DNA from: Gammaproteobacteria bacterium
GTDB taxonomy: Bacteria; Pseudomonadota; Gammaproteobacteria; Pseudomonadales; Ketobacteraceae
NCBI GenBank assembly: GCA_013178375.1
Contig: JABLXQ010000016.1
Location: forward strand, 62,001-126,000
Direction: 5' to 3'
DNA: 64,000 nt
Below, in pieces: positions 50,778-61,232 of this stretch. Each line of letters starts with the position of its first letter. The first letter of the stretch is position 1. The translations under genes were made by a program, and so were the position numbers. The notes under the pieces are model-generated. The model searched no databases and was not told where the DNA came from. It worked only from the letters and a program-made list of their open reading frames with translations.

Positions 50778-52637
50778 ATGCCATACAAATCAGATGGTTA
50801 TAGGAAACTGATCCGGGTACTCCCGCTACTCTGGCTGCTGCTGGCCGCCGGTCCGGCGACGGCACTGGCAGGCGTGAAGGTCACTACGTCCCTGAGCCTG
50901 TACGATTCCCCCCGCTACCAACCCGGATTCACGCACTTCGATTTCGTCAATCCGGATGCGCCCAAGGGCGGCAAGATACGATTGCCGGGCCTGGGTACGT
51001 TCGACACGCTGAACCCTTATGTGTTGAAAGGCATTCCCGCCTCGGAAAGCATCGGAGTGTTTGGCATCACCGAAATGAACGAGCCGCTGATGGTGGGAAC
51101 TGGCTGGTATCTGGAATCCGGCGATGAACCCCAGTCGGCCTATTGTCTTATCTGCGCCCACCTGGAATATCCCGACGACTTCAGCTGGGTGATTTTCCAG
51201 ATCAACCCCAAGGCCCGCTTTCACAATGGCGACCCCATCACCGCCGCCGATGTGGCCAACAGCTTTCACTTGCTGATCGGTGAAGACGCCAATCCCCTTT
51301 ACCGCAACGTCTACGGCAATGTGAAATCGGCGGAAGTACTGTCACCGCAACGGGTGAAATTCAGTTTCCGCGAACCCGGCGGCCGTTCGATGATCCTGCG
51401 CCTGGGGGAACTGCCGGTCATGTCGAAAAAGCATTGGGACACGCACCCGTTCGCCGCGTCCCCCGGCGTGCCACCACCACTGAGCGGGCCTTACCGGGTG
51501 AAGGATTTCAAGCTGGGCAATTATCTGGTGCTGGAGCGGGTGAAGGATTTCTGGGCCAAGGACCACCCCGCCTATCGCGGCATGTTCAACTTCGACGAAG
51601 TGCACTTTGAATTCTACCGGGATCGCACCGTGGCGTTCGAGGCGCTGAAATCCGGCCGGCTGGATTTCTGGATCGAATACGTCGCCAAGAACTGGGCCAC
51701 CGGCTACGACTTTCCCGCGCTGCAATCCGGCGAGGTGATCCGTCAGGCGCTGCCTCACGGCATTCCGTCCGGCACCCAGGCGTTTTTCATCAATACCCGG
51801 CGCGAAAAATTCCGCGACGTGCGCACCCGCAAGGCGCTGGCCCTGCTGTTCGATTTCGCCTGGACCAACCAGAATATTTTTGCCGATGCCTACAAGCGCT
51901 CGGAAACCCACTACCCCAATTCTGTGATGGGTGCCAGCGGGCTGCCGGACGCAGCGGAACTGCGCCTGCTGGAACCCTTCCGCAAACAGCTGCCGACGGA
52001 ACTTTTCACCAGCGAGTTTCACTTCCCGGTCTACGACGGCAGCGGCAATGTGCGTCAGGGTCTGCGCCAATCGCTGCAACTGCTACAACAGGCGGGTTGG
52101 GAATTTCGCGACAAAAAACTGGTCAATAGCCGCACGGGTGAACCCTTCGTGCTGGAGATCATGACGGAAACGCCATCCTTCCAGCGGGTACTGCTGCCGT
52201 TCGTGAAAAACCTGCAGAAGGTGGGAATCACGGTCTATGTGCGGATTGTCGACCCGGCCCAGCTCAAGGTGCGTCAGGACGGTTTTGATTTCGACATGAC
52301 GGTTTCGGTGCTGCCGCAATCCGCCACGCCAGGCCAGGAGCAGCGACTGTATTTCCACAGCTCCCAGGCGCGGGTGAAGGGATCAAGAAACCTGTCGGGC
52401 ATTGAAGACCCGGTGGTGGACGCCATGCTGGATCAACTGGTGGCAGCACGCTCCATGCCGGAACTGGTCGCTGCCGCTCGCGCGCTGGATCGTGTATTGT
52501 TATGGAATTACTACACGATTCCCCAGTGGTACCTGGATTATCACCGGATCGCCTACCGCAGCCGGCTGGAGCGCCCTGCCCATCCCGCTGCCCTGAGCCT
52601 GGCGTTCCAGACCTGGTGGATAAAAGCTAAAAAATGA
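50778..52637 (+). CDS. Extracellular solute-binding protein of the Yej-type peptide ABC transporter (first copy)
   Basis: A 619-residue SBP_bac_5 family periplasmic protein. The signal peptide occupies residues 1-31 (VLPLLWLLLAAGPATALA). The Yej-type signature is [30 protein letters not shown], followed by NPKARFHNGDPITAADV and PLSGPYRVKDF. It is a paralogue of the next gene, which has the same features, as in the tandem arrangement of pseudomonads. It would deliver oligopeptides or peptide antibiotics to YejBEF. It starts the plus-strand operon and diverges from the HDOD gene. Confidence 0.9.
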   Translation: MPYKSDGYRKLIRVLPLLWLLLAAGPATALAGVKVTTSLSLYDSPRYQPGFTHFDFVNPDAPKGGKIRLPGLGTFDTLNPYVLKGIPASESIGVFGITEMNEPLMVGTGWYLESGDEPQSAYCLICAHLEYPDDFSWVIFQINPKARFHNGDPITAADVANSFHLLIGEDANPLYRNVYGNVKSAEVLSPQRVKFSFREPGGRSMILRLGELPVMSKKHWDTHPFAASPGVPPPLSGPYRVKDFKLGNYLVLERVKDFWAKDHPAYRGMFNFDEVHFEFYRDRTVAFEALKSGRLDFWIEYVAKNWATGYDFPALQSGEVIRQALPHGIPSGTQAFFINTRREKFRDVRTRKALALLFDFAWTNQNIFADAYKRSETHYPNSVMGASGLPDAAELRLLEPFRKQLPTELFTSEFHFPVYDGSGNVRQGLRQSLQLLQQAGWEFRDKKLVNSRTGEPFVLEIMTETPSFQRVLLPFVKNLQKVGITVYVRIVDPAQLKVRQDGFDFDMTVSVLPQSATPGQEQRLYFHSSQARVKGSRNLSGIEDPVVDAMLDQLVAARSMPELVAAARALDRVLLWNYYTIPQWYLDYHRIAYRSRLERPAHPAALSLAFQTWWIKAKK

Positions 52638-52645
52638 GGAATCCC

Positions 52646-54526
52646 ATGTTGTCACGGTTCTTGTCGCTGCCTGTTTGCGGCCACATCTCTGCACTCTTGT
52701 TGAAACTGGTGTTCGCACTGGCCCTTGCACCTGCCACCATGGCTGGCGCCATTGCCGCCGACAGCCCGGTCACGATTGCCCACGGCATGGCCATGCACGG
52801 CGACCTGAAATACCCGGCGGACTTCACCCATTTTGACTACACCAATCCGGATGCGCCCAAGGGCGGCAGCGTGACACTGCTGGGCTACGGCACCTTCGAT
52901 TCCTTCAACCCGTTCATCCCCAAGGGTGACGCCGAAGCCTATACCGGCATGCTCTATGACACCCTCACCCTGCATTCCAGCGACGAGCCCTTTTCTGTCT
53001 ACGGTCTGGTGGCGGAAAAAATCGAATGGCCCGCCGACCGCTCCTGGGTGATTTTCCACATCAATCCCAAGGCACGCTTTCACGACGGCACCGCCATTAC
53101 CGCCGATGACGTGGTGTTTTCATTCAATACTCTGGTGGAAAAGGGCTTGCCCCGGTATCGCGCGTACTATGCCGATGTGTCCAAGGTGGAAGCGCTGGAC
53201 AAGCTGCGGGTGAAATTCACCAGCCGCAACAGCAAGAATCGCGAATTGCCCCTGATACTGGGTGACCTGGTTGTGCTGCCAAAACATTTCTGGAAAGACC
53301 GGGATTTCAGTTCACCCAATATGGACGCACCCCTGGGCAGCGGACCCTACCGCCTGAAAAGTTTTGATTCCGGTAAAACCGCCATCTATGAGCGGGTGAA
53401 GGATTACTGGGCCGCCGATCTGCCAGTACGCCGTGGATTTTTCAACTTCGACACCGTCAACATCGAGTACTACCGCGATGACACCGTGCAGCTCGAAGCC
53501 TTCAAGAGCGGGCGTTACGACTACCGCGAAGAAAATTCCTCCAAACGCTGGGCCACCGAATATGTAGGCCCGCAGTTTGACCAGGGCAAGGTGCTCAAGG
53601 AAGAAATCCAGCACAGGAACCCTACCGGCATGCAGGCGTTCGTGATGAACACCCGGCGCGACCTGTTCAAGGATGCCCGTGTGCGCGAAGCACTGGATTA
53701 CGCCTTCGATTTCGAGTGGACCAACAAGCAGCTGTTCTACGGCGCCTACAAGCGCACCAATAGTTTTTTCTCCAACTCGGATCTGGCGGCGCAGGGCATT
53801 CCCACTGGCAAGGAGCTGGCCCTGCTGGAATCCTTCCGCGACGATCTGCCGCCGCAACTCTTCACCCAGGAATACCAGTCCCCCACGACTGACGGCAGCG
53901 GCAAGAACCGCAGCAACATTCGCAAGGCCATTGAATTGCTGAAAGCGGCAGGCTGGGAATACAAGGGTACTGATCTGGTGAACACTGCCACCGGCCAACC
54001 GTTCAAATTCGAGATTCTGCTATACAGCAAGGACTTCGAGCGCATCACCCTGCCCTTCATCAAGAACCTGAAGAAACTCGGCATCGAGGCCAGCGCCCGC
54101 ATCGTCGACACCACCAATTACGTCCGCATCATCCGCGACTTCGATTTCGATATGATCATTGGCGGTTTCGCCCAAAGCAATTCACCGGGCAACGAGCAGC
54201 GGGACTACTGGTTTTCCCAGTTCGCCGATCACAAGGGCAGCCAGAATTCCATTGGCGTGAAAGACCCGATTGTGGATGCGCTGATCGACAAAATCGTGTC
54301 CGCCGAATCCCGCGAGGATCTCATCGCCGCCTGCCGCGCGCTGGACCGTGTGCTGCTGTGGAATCACTACGTCATCCCGCAGTGGCATATCAACACCCAT
54401 CGCATCGCCTACTGGAACAAGTTTTCCCGACCCGCCATCGCACCCACCTACGGCGACGTGGGCTTCATGACCTGGTGGCTCGATTCCGCCAGGGCCGCCA
54501 CCCTGACCCCGGTGGAAAAACCCTGA
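52646..54526 (+). CDS. yejA: Oligopeptide-binding protein YejA (second copy)
   Basis: A 626-residue periplasmic solute-binding protein. The signal peptide ends near the AGAIAA stretch (about residue 32). Shared family features are [30 protein letters not shown] and [22 protein letters not shown]. It resembles E. coli YejA, part of the microcin C uptake system. The ATG at 52646 was chosen because GAGG lies six bases upstream; an ATG at 52634 overlaps the preceding stop by 4 bp but has no ribosome binding site. yejB starts one base after its stop. Confidence 0.9.
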   Translation: MLSRFLSLPVCGHISALLLKLVFALALAPATMAGAIAADSPVTIAHGMAMHGDLKYPADFTHFDYTNPDAPKGGSVTLLGYGTFDSFNPFIPKGDAEAYTGMLYDTLTLHSSDEPFSVYGLVAEKIEWPADRSWVIFHINPKARFHDGTAITADDVVFSFNTLVEKGLPRYRAYYADVSKVEALDKLRVKFTSRNSKNRELPLILGDLVVLPKHFWKDRDFSSPNMDAPLGSGPYRLKSFDSGKTAIYERVKDYWAADLPVRRGFFNFDTVNIEYYRDDTVQLEAFKSGRYDYREENSSKRWATEYVGPQFDQGKVLKEEIQHRNPTGMQAFVMNTRRDLFKDARVREALDYAFDFEWTNKQLFYGAYKRTNSFFSNSDLAAQGIPTGKELALLESFRDDLPPQLFTQEYQSPTTDGSGKNRSNIRKAIELLKAAGWEYKGTDLVNTATGQPFKFEILLYSKDFERITLPFIKNLKKLGIEASARIVDTTNYVRIIRDFDFDMIIGGFAQSNSPGNEQRDYWFSQFADHKGSQNSIGVKDPIVDALIDKIVSAESREDLIAACRALDRVLLWNHYVIPQWHINTHRIAYWNKFSRPAIAPTYGDVGFMTWWLDSARAATLTPVEKP

Positions 54527-54527
54527 C

Positions 54528-55604
54528 ATGCTGGCGTATATCATTCGTCGCCTGCTGCTGATCATCCCCACCCTGCTGGGCATTCTCACCCTGAATTTTT
54601 TCATCATTCAGGCGGCACCCGGCGGCCCGGTGGAACAAATGATTGCGCAACTGGAAGGGCTGGAAAGCGGCGCCACGGCCCGCATGGGCGGCGGCACCCA
54701 GGCTGAAGTGCGCAGCAGCAATTCGCAATATCGCGGCGCGCAGGGGCTCGATCCGGAGCTGATCAAACGCATCGAAGAGATGTACGGCTTCGACAAACCC
54801 ATCGGCGAACGCTTCCTCATCATGCTGAAAAGCTACGCCATGCTGGATTTTGGCAACAGTTTCTTCCGCGATAAAAAAGTAACCGAACTGATCCTGGAAA
54901 AAATGCCAGTATCGATTTCCCTGGGCCTGTGGTCCACGCTGCTGATTTATCTGATCTCGATTCCTCTGGGCATCAAGAAGGCCGTGCGCAATGGCTCCCG
55001 CTTCGACATCTGGACCAGTTCAGTGGTCATCATCGGCAACGCCATCCCCTCGTTCCTGTTTGCCATCCTGCTGATCGTGCTGTTTGCCGGCGGCAGCTAT
55101 TTCCAGCTGTTCCCGCTGCGGGGCCTGACCTCGCCGGATTTCGATGAGCTGTCGACGTTTGGCAAGATACTCGACTATTTCTGGCACTTGGTGCTACCCA
55201 TCGGCTCGCTGGTGATCGGCGGTTTTGCCACTCTCACCCTGCTCACCAAGAATTCATTTCTCGATGAGATCAGCAAACAATACGTGGTGACGGCGCGGGC
55301 CAAGGGCCTCACCGACACCAAGGTGCTCTACGGTCACGTGTTCCGCAACGCCATGCTGATTATCATTGCGGGTTTCCCCGGCGCGCTGGTGGGCATTTTC
55401 TTCACCGGCGCCTTCCTTACGGAAATCATTTTCTCCCTGGACGGCCTTGGCCTGCTGAGTTTTGAATCCGTGCTATCACGGGACTATCCAGTGATTTTCG
55501 GCACCCTGTTCATCTTCACGCTGATCTCGTTGCTGATTAACCTGATCAGCGACGTCACCTACACCCTGGTGGACCCCCGCATTGATTTCGAGTCGAGAAA
55601 TTAA
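54528..55604 (+). CDS. yejB: Peptide ABC transporter permease YejB
   Basis: A 358-residue inner-membrane permease of the DppB type with about six helices. The N-terminus [21 protein letters not shown] is characteristic. YejB-specific is the long charged loop after the first helix (residues 40-85). The EAA loop that contacts the ATPase is [26 protein letters not shown]. It pairs with YejE to form the channel. It starts one base after yejA and is followed by yejE after three bases. Confidence 0.93.
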   Translation: MLAYIIRRLLLIIPTLLGILTLNFFIIQAAPGGPVEQMIAQLEGLESGATARMGGGTQAEVRSSNSQYRGAQGLDPELIKRIEEMYGFDKPIGERFLIMLKSYAMLDFGNSFFRDKKVTELILEKMPVSISLGLWSTLLIYLISIPLGIKKAVRNGSRFDIWTSSVVIIGNAIPSFLFAILLIVLFAGGSYFQLFPLRGLTSPDFDELSTFGKILDYFWHLVLPIGSLVIGGFATLTLLTKNSFLDEISKQYVVTARAKGLTDTKVLYGHVFRNAMLIIIAGFPGALVGIFFTGAFLTEIIFSLDGLGLLSFESVLSRDYPVIFGTLFIFTLISLLINLISDVTYTLVDPRIDFESRN

Positions 55605-55607
55605 CGG

Positions 55608-56642
55608 ATGAGCCGCAAACCGTTCAAACTCACTCCCATGAACCAGCGTCGCGTGCAGCGCTTCAAGGCCAACCGGCGTGGCTGGTATTCCCTGTGGATC
55701 TTTACCGCGCTGTTCATCTTCAGCCTGGGTGCAGAACTGTTCGCCAATGACAAGCCGCTGCTGATCAAATTCGACAATCAGTATTATTTTCCCGTGATGT
55801 TCACCTATGCCGAACAGGAATTCGGTGGCGAACTGCCCACGGAAGCCGACTACCGCGACGAATACGTACTGGAGCTGATCCAGGAAAAAGGCTGGATCAT
55901 GTATCCACCCGTGCGCTTCAGTTACAACACCATCAATTACGATTTGCCGTCTCCGGCGCCGTCTGCACCGGACAGCGTCAACTATCTGGGCACTGATGAT
56001 CAGGGCCGCGATGTGGTGGCGCGGGTGATTTACGGTTTTCGTATTTCTGTTCTGTTTGGCCTCACGCTCACGATCATCAGTTCCATCGTCGGCGTGATCG
56101 CCGGCGCACTGCAGGGTTATTACGGTGGCTGGACCGATCTCGGTGGACAGCGCTTCATCGAAATCTGGAGCTCCCTGCCCACCCTGTTTCTGCTTATCAT
56201 CCTGTCCAGCATCATCCGCCCCAATTTCTGGTGGTTGCTGGGCATCATGCTGCTGTTCAGCTGGATGGCGCTGGTACCCGTCGTGCGCGCAGAATTCCTG
56301 CGCGGCCGCAACCTGGATTACGTCAAGGCAGCAAAGGCCATGGGCCTCCACGACTCCGCCATCATGTTCAAGCACATTCTGCCCAACGCCATGGTGGCCA
56401 CCATCACTTACATGCCGTTTATTCTCACCGGTGCCATCACCACGCTGACGTCGCTGGACTTTCTCAGCTTTGGTCTGCCGCCCGGATCTCCGTCCCTGGG
56501 GGAACTGGTGTCCCAGGGCAAATCGAATCTGCAGGCGCCCTGGCTGGCCATTACCGCGTTTGCCGTGCTCGCCCTGATGCTGACGCTGCTGGTCTTTATC
56601 GGCGAAGCCTTCCGCGACGCGTTCGATCCGCGCAATCAATAG
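55608..56642 (+). CDS. yejE: Peptide ABC transporter permease YejE
   Basis: A 344-residue inner-membrane permease of the DppC type. It begins with a basic cytoplasmic stretch (MNQRRVQRFKANRRGWYSLW), has a large periplasmic loop between the first two helices (about 50-120) typical of YejE, and the EAA loop NLDYVKAAKAMGLHDSAIMFKHILPNAM near residue 235. It forms the translocation path with YejB. It lies three bases after yejB and 15 bases before yejF. Confidence 0.93.
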   Translation: MSRKPFKLTPMNQRRVQRFKANRRGWYSLWIFTALFIFSLGAELFANDKPLLIKFDNQYYFPVMFTYAEQEFGGELPTEADYRDEYVLELIQEKGWIMYPPVRFSYNTINYDLPSPAPSAPDSVNYLGTDDQGRDVVARVIYGFRISVLFGLTLTIISSIVGVIAGALQGYYGGWTDLGGQRFIEIWSSLPTLFLLIILSSIIRPNFWWLLGIMLLFSWMALVPVVRAEFLRGRNLDYVKAAKAMGLHDSAIMFKHILPNAMVATITYMPFILTGAITTLTSLDFLSFGLPPGSPSLGELVSQGKSNLQAPWLAITAFAVLALMLTLLVFIGEAFRDAFDPRNQ

Positions 56643-56657
56643 CAGGCCACCTTTTTG

Positions 56658-58316
56658 ATGACCGATTCGATGACCGATACAAACGCGAAATTGATTACTG
56701 CACCAACCACCGCACAGCAAACCGGTGAGAGCGTACTGCGCATCGACAACCTGTCTGTCTCCTTCCAGCAAGGCAACCAGCGCAATCAGGCCGTCCGCAA
56801 TGTTTCCCTGGAGCTGAAAAAAGGCGAAACCTTTGCACTGGTAGGCGAAAGCGGCTCCGGAAAATCAGTCACTGCCATGGCCATCCTGAAACTGCTGCCG
56901 CGCACCATCACCCGCTATGACACTGGCACTGTACTGTTTGAAGGCAGGAATCTGCTGGCAGCGAGCGAGCCCGAACTGCGCAGCATTCGCGGCAATCGCA
57001 TCGGCATGATTTTTCAGGAACCGCTGACCGCGCTGAATCCATTGCACACCGTGGAGAAACAGATCGGCGAAGTGCTGCGGATTCACAAGGGACTCGATGG
57101 CAAACAGGCGCGCAAACGCATACTGGAACTGCTGACACTGGTCGGCATCCCTGAACCGGAAACCCGGCTCGGCAGCTATCCTCACCAGCTCTCCGGCGGC
57201 CAGCGCCAGCGCGTCATGATTGCCATGGCACTGGCCAACGATCCGGATATCCTGATTGCGGATGAACCCACCACCGCTCTGGACGTCACCATCCAGAAAC
57301 AGGTGCTCAACCTGCTGCAGGAATTGCAAGGCAAGCTGGGCATGACCATCCTGATCATCACCCACGATCTCGGCATCGTGCGCCGCTTCGCCCACCGGGT
57401 CGCCGTGATGACCAAAGGCGAAATCGTGGAAACCAACACCACCGACGCACTGTTCCGCCAACCCACCCACCCCTACACGCAAATGCTGCTGGCGGCAGAA
57501 CCTAAAGGCCTGCCCGTGACGGTGGACCCAGGCAATCCCACCATCATGCAGGTGCAATCCCTGCGAGTGTGGTTCCCGGTGAGACGTGGCGTGTTCAAAC
57601 AGGTTGTGGGCCACATCAAAGCCGTGGATGACATCAGCTTTTCATTGCAACAGGGCAGCACCCTGGGGGTTGTGGGCGAGAGCGGATCAGGCAAAACCAC
57701 ACTGGTGCAGGCGCTGCTGAAACTCACGGGCTCCACGGGCAGCGTGAACTTTGAGAACACGGATCTGGTTCCACTCAACAACCACCAGATACGTCCCTTG
57801 CGGCGGCGCATGCAGATCGTGTTTCAGGACCCATTCTCCAGCCTGAGCCCGCGCATGAGTGTCGAGGAAATCATCCGCGAGGGCCTCGACATCCATCACA
57901 TCGGCGTTGCCGCAGAACGGGAACAGCGGGTCATCGACGCCCTGCGTGAAGTGGGACTGGACCCGGCCATGCGGCACCGATTCCCACACGAATTTTCCGG
58001 TGGCCAGCGCCAGCGCATCGCCATTGCCCGCGCCCTGGTAATGGAGCCGGCACTGATCGTGCTGGACGAACCTACTTCCGCCCTTGACCGCAGTATTCAG
58101 GCACAGGTCATCGATCTGCTGCGGCACCTGCAGCAGAAACACGGTTTTTCCTACATCTTCATCAGCCACGACCTGAAGGTGGTGAAGGCGCTGGCGCACC
58201 AGGTCATTGTGCTCAAGAACGGCAAGGTGGTGGAACAGGGAACCGCGGAACAGGTTTTCCACTCGCCCCAAAACAGCTACACGAAGGAATTGCTCAGCTC
58301 CGCCTTCAATCTGTGA
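56658..58316 (+). CDS. yejF: Peptide ABC transporter ATPase YejF (two nucleotide-binding domains)
   Basis: A 552-residue protein with two complete ABC ATPase domains. Domain 1 has Walker A GESGSGKS, signature LSGGQRQRV and Walker [10 protein letters not shown]. Domain 2 has [17 protein letters not shown] and LIVLDEPT. Each domain ends with the oligopeptide-transporter extension ([26 protein letters not shown]). It powers uptake through YejBE. The ATG was preferred to the adjacent TTG; another ATG lies four codons on. A bidirectional terminator follows. Confidence 0.93.
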   Translation: MTDSMTDTNAKLITAPTTAQQTGESVLRIDNLSVSFQQGNQRNQAVRNVSLELKKGETFALVGESGSGKSVTAMAILKLLPRTITRYDTGTVLFEGRNLLAASEPELRSIRGNRIGMIFQEPLTALNPLHTVEKQIGEVLRIHKGLDGKQARKRILELLTLVGIPEPETRLGSYPHQLSGGQRQRVMIAMALANDPDILIADEPTTALDVTIQKQVLNLLQELQGKLGMTILIITHDLGIVRRFAHRVAVMTKGEIVETNTTDALFRQPTHPYTQMLLAAEPKGLPVTVDPGNPTIMQVQSLRVWFPVRRGVFKQVVGHIKAVDDISFSLQQGSTLGVVGESGSGKTTLVQALLKLTGSTGSVNFENTDLVPLNNHQIRPLRRRMQIVFQDPFSSLSPRMSVEEIIREGLDIHHIGVAAEREQRVIDALREVGLDPAMRHRFPHEFSGGQRQRIAIARALVMEPALIVLDEPTSALDRSIQAQVIDLLRHLQQKHGFSYIFISHDLKVVKALAHQVIVLKNGKVVEQGTAEQVFHSPQNSYTKELLSSAFNL

Positions 58317-58336
58317 TTCAGACTATCTGAGCGAAA

Positions 58337-58373
58337 AAAAGGCCCAGGCAGTGTAGTGCGCCTGGGCCTTTTC
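58337..58373. terminator. Bidirectional terminator between yejF and ppiD
   Basis: AAAAGGCCCAGGC pairs with GCCTGGGCCTTTT around a ten-base loop. A-rich and T-rich flanks on either side let it end both yejF (plus) and ppiD (minus). Confidence 0.9.
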
Positions 58374-58397
58374 ATTGGGCGATGATCCGTGCCGTTT

Positions 58398-60284
58398 TTA
58401 ATGCTGCACGATCTCGGCACCCTGCTTCAGGATACCCATGTAGTTTTCGAACTCCACCTGGCCAAAGCGCGCGGCACCCGCCAGGCTGTTCTGCACTATT
58501 TCATCGTCCGAGAACTTGAACTCGCCATCCTTCACCCCGGTCAGCACCAGGATTTCCTGATCGCCATTGGGTTGGCCGGACTTGTCCACTACCCGGCTAC
58601 CTTCCGCCGGACGCGGCATTTCGAACAGCTTGGTCACCACCGGACGCGGCACTTCGGCATTCTGGCGATTGACGTCCACCACATTGCTCCAGACCAGACC
58701 GAAGGCATCACCCAGGGCTTCCAGGGACTCACCTTTCTGCAGGCGCGCCAGCACTTCGTCTGCCGTGGCGACAGCCTTGTCACGGGCTTTCTGCTGCTTC
58801 AGGGTGGCAACCACCTGATCCTTCACTTCATCCAGCGTCTGATCCCGGGCCGGCTCATGCTTGCCGATCCGTACAACAAGAACGCTGCCATCCGCCAGTT
58901 CGATAGCCTCACTATTGGCACCGTCCTTCAGAATGGCATCGGAAAATGCGGTATCAATCACTTTCTTGTCCGCCGCAATGCCACTGCCGCCCTGGCGGGT
59001 GAACAGAGGCGTTTCCTCTACCTTCTTGCCGAACTGCTCACTGATGGCCGCCAGATCACCCGACTCATATGCCAGCCGGTTGAGCTCATCGATGGCTTCA
59101 TTCAGTTTTTCACTGGCCTTGGACTGCACCAGAGTCTGCTTCAGCTCGTCTTTCTTGGCGTCAAAACTGGCTACCGCCGGCTTCTCAATGCCAGTCAACT
59201 TGATCAGGTGGAAACCGAATTCCGAGCGCACGATATCCGACACCTTGCCTTCTTCCAATGCAAACAACGCTGTTTCAAAAGCCGCGTCATAGACACCACG
59301 GGCGGCGAAATCCAGATCACCACCCTGCTCCGCCGAAGCGGTATCGTCGGAATAGGTCTTGGCTACTGCGGCAAAATCCTCACCGGCCTCCAGCTTGGCC
59401 CTGGCTTCGGCGATGCGCGCCTTCGCTTCTTCCTCGTCACGATCATCGTTGATTTCCACCAGAATATGGGACGACCGGCGCCGCTCCTGCTCGCTGCTGG
59501 TGGCAACATAATGTTCATATTCAGCGGCCAGATCCTCTTCGCTCACCTGAACATCGCGGGAAAAGTCCTCGGGCTTGAACTGGACGTACTGAACCGAGAC
59601 TTTTTCCTGGGTCCGGTATTGCTGGCGGTTGCTGTCGAAATAGCTGCTGACATCCGCATCAGTGACGTCAACCTGACCCTGGAACTTCTCGACCTTTACG
59701 GTCGCATGGGACAGATCCCGCGTCTGGCGATCCAGCTGAACCAGCGTTTTAAGTTCTTCCGTGGTCACGAATGCGCTGCTGCCAATGCCCTGTTGCAGCT
59801 GCTCGGCCACCATGCCAGTGCTCAGTTCATCAAAGAACCGGGCGGGAGAATAGCCAGCCCGTGCCAGCACGGTTTCCAGTTTTTCCTGGGAAAACTCGCC
59901 CTTCTCATCTTTGAACTGGTCCATGCTGCGGACATAGTCCTTGATGGTCTCAGGTGCCACGTACAGGCCCTCGTCCACAATCGCCTGTGTCATCAGCTCT
60001 TTCTGGATCAGTGTTTCAATGACGCGGGGCCGCAGCATGTCATCGGAAAACAGGGAAGGATCGATCTGGCCACCCATGCGCTGCGCAAGGGCATCACGCT
60101 GGGCGCTGATGGCGCGGTCGACCTCGGCTTTGGGAATATCCTTGCCGTTGACGGTCAGGGCAATATCACCCTTGCCTGTGTTGAGAAGGATGCCCTCGAT
60201 ACCAACGAAGGCGAAAGGCACAATGAAGATGACGAGCAACAACTTGCCCACCCAGCCTTTCAACAGATTGCGAAATTCTTGCAT
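58398..60284 (-). CDS. ppiD: Periplasmic folding chaperone PpiD
   Basis: A 628-residue protein anchored by one N-terminal helix (KLLLVIFIVPFAFVGIEGILL, 14-34) with the rest in the periplasm. The parvulin-type PPIase domain spans about 265-365 (SSHILVEINDDR, ARAKLEAGEDFAAVAKTYSDD, GFHLIKLTG). SurA-like N-terminal helices and a repeated C-terminal domain flank it. It assists folding of secreted proteins near the Sec translocon. It lies downstream of hupB on the same strand as in pseudomonads, but no fabI gene is present between ppiD and yejF. Confidence 0.93.
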   Translation of the reverse strand: MQEFRNLLKGWVGKLLLVIFIVPFAFVGIEGILLNTGKGDIALTVNGKDIPKAEVDRAISAQRDALAQRMGGQIDPSLFSDDMLRPRVIETLIQKELMTQAIVDEGLYVAPETIKDYVRSMDQFKDEKGEFSQEKLETVLARAGYSPARFFDELSTGMVAEQLQQGIGSSAFVTTEELKTLVQLDRQTRDLSHATVKVEKFQGQVDVTDADVSSYFDSNRQQYRTQEKVSVQYVQFKPEDFSRDVQVSEEDLAAEYEHYVATSSEQERRRSSHILVEINDDRDEEEAKARIAEARAKLEAGEDFAAVAKTYSDDTASAEQGGDLDFAARGVYDAAFETALFALEEGKVSDIVRSEFGFHLIKLTGIEKPAVASFDAKKDELKQTLVQSKASEKLNEAIDELNRLAYESGDLAAISEQFGKKVEETPLFTRQGGSGIAADKKVIDTAFSDAILKDGANSEAIELADGSVLVVRIGKHEPARDQTLDEVKDQVVATLKQQKARDKAVATADEVLARLQKGESLEALGDAFGLVWSNVVDVNRQNAEVPRPVVTKLFEMPRPAEGSRVVDKSGQPNGDQEILVLTGVKDGEFKFSDDEIVQNSLAGAARFGQVEFENYMGILKQGAEIVQH

Positions 60285-60637
60285 GCTCCAAGCTCCATGA
60301 CATGGCTTACGCTTTGTAGTTTTTTGGCGTCAGGGATTATAAACGAAACCGCTCGGCACGCGACGTCCCTGGCGAAAAGAGAAGCTGAAAAGGGGCAAAG
60401 ACCCCCTTTCAACCCGACTGCGCTCACCTGGGTGGTGTGCTCTGGATCTGCGTCGAGAATGGGAGGGTGAGCCAGCAACCGTTCCCCGGTAACTTGGCCC
60501 CGATAAAAAGGGGCCAGCGAATCGATTAACCGATTTAGCATACTAATTGGTCAGCAGGAAAATCTCGCTGCTGACCAATCAATCAGTTTTTTGTGTGATG
60601 GTACAGGGAAAAGGGTTGCCAGGATCGAAAGGAGGAC
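60285..60637. other. Intergenic region between hupB and ppiD with several hairpins
   Basis: About 350 bases without a gene. Three hairpins are visible: AAAGGGG/CCCCTTT (60389-60409; on the minus strand followed by TCAGCTTCTC, a weak terminator for hupB), TGGCCCC/GGGGCCA (60495-60516) and a 12-bp perfect stem ATTGGTCAGCAG/CTGCTGACCAAT (60546-60579). The last is followed on the plus strand by CAATCAGTTTTTT. It must also contain the ppiD promoter. A small RNA is possible but not supported beyond structure. Confidence 0.5.
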
Positions 60638-60913
60638 TTAGCCGTTTACTGCGTCTTTCAGAGCCTTGCCAGGCTTGAAGGTTGGGATTTTGGCGGCCGG
60701 GATTTCAATGGGCTGACCCGTTTGCGGATTGCGTCCGCTGCGGGCAGAACGCTCTTTAACGGCGAAAGTTCCGAAACCCACCAGCACCACCTGATCGCTT
60801 TTCTGGAGTGCGCTGGTTACGGTTTCAATTACTGCATCAAGTGCACGACTCGCCTGCGCCTTTGGAATATCGGCAGATGCCGCAATGGCATCGATCAACT
60901 CGGATTTATTCAC
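60638..60913 (-). CDS. hupB: Nucleoid protein HU, beta subunit
   Basis: A 91-residue DNA-bending histone-like protein. The family signature [24 protein letters not shown] includes the DNA-intercalating beta-arm, and the N-terminus KSELIDAIA and C-terminus [13 protein letters not shown] are typical. The start codon is GTG with GGGGAG four bases upstream. It lies between lon and ppiD, as in most gammaproteobacteria, and has its own sigma-70 promoter about 120 bases upstream. Confidence 0.96.
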   Translation of the reverse strand: MNKSELIDAIAASADIPKAQASRALDAVIETVTSALQKSDQVVLVGFGTFAVKERSARSGRNPQTGQPIEIPAAKIPTFKPGKALKDAVNG

Positions 60914-61033
60914 AAGACTCCCCTTTTCAAAAGAAATGTGTCTGCGGATTGTACCTACGCGAATAGGTATGGATTGGATGAAATGTGGCGGACTCGCCTG
61001 CTAAAAAATACCCGTCCCTTTCGGGGGAGCAAC

Positions 61034-61063
61034 TTTATACCAACTGCAAAAAAGACCTGTCAA
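61034..61063 (-). promoter_or_regulatory. Sigma-70 promoter of hupB
   Basis: On the minus strand TTGACA (61058-61063) and TATAAA (61034-61039) are separated by 18 bases, a near-consensus promoter. Transcription would start near 61027, giving a leader of roughly 115 bases before the hupB GTG. Confidence 0.75.
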
Positions 61064-61172
61064 GCGCACAGATTCCGCGGCATGGAATTATTTTTTTTCA
61101 AGTAATATTTCCCCGCTTCTTATTTGAATTTACGCGATAAACACGCAGAACTGATAACCAATGCCATCAGCG

Positions 61173-61207
61173 AAAACAAAAAAGCGCCCTTATTTGGCGC
61201 CTTTTTG
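61173..61207 (-). terminator. Rho-independent terminator of lon
   Basis: Read on the minus strand, GCGCC pairs with GGCGC around AAATAAG, and the stem is followed by TTTTTTGTTTT. It begins 26 bases after the lon stop codon. Confidence 0.85.
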
Positions 61208-61232
61208 CAAGCATAATGTCCAGCCAATCGCA

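Noticed and set aside
58389-60470. A 693-codon open frame antisense to ppiD
   Set aside because: It lies opposite a clearly conserved gene, and its translation is rich in His, Leu and Arg without any domain, as expected of the reverse frame of GC-rich coding sequence.
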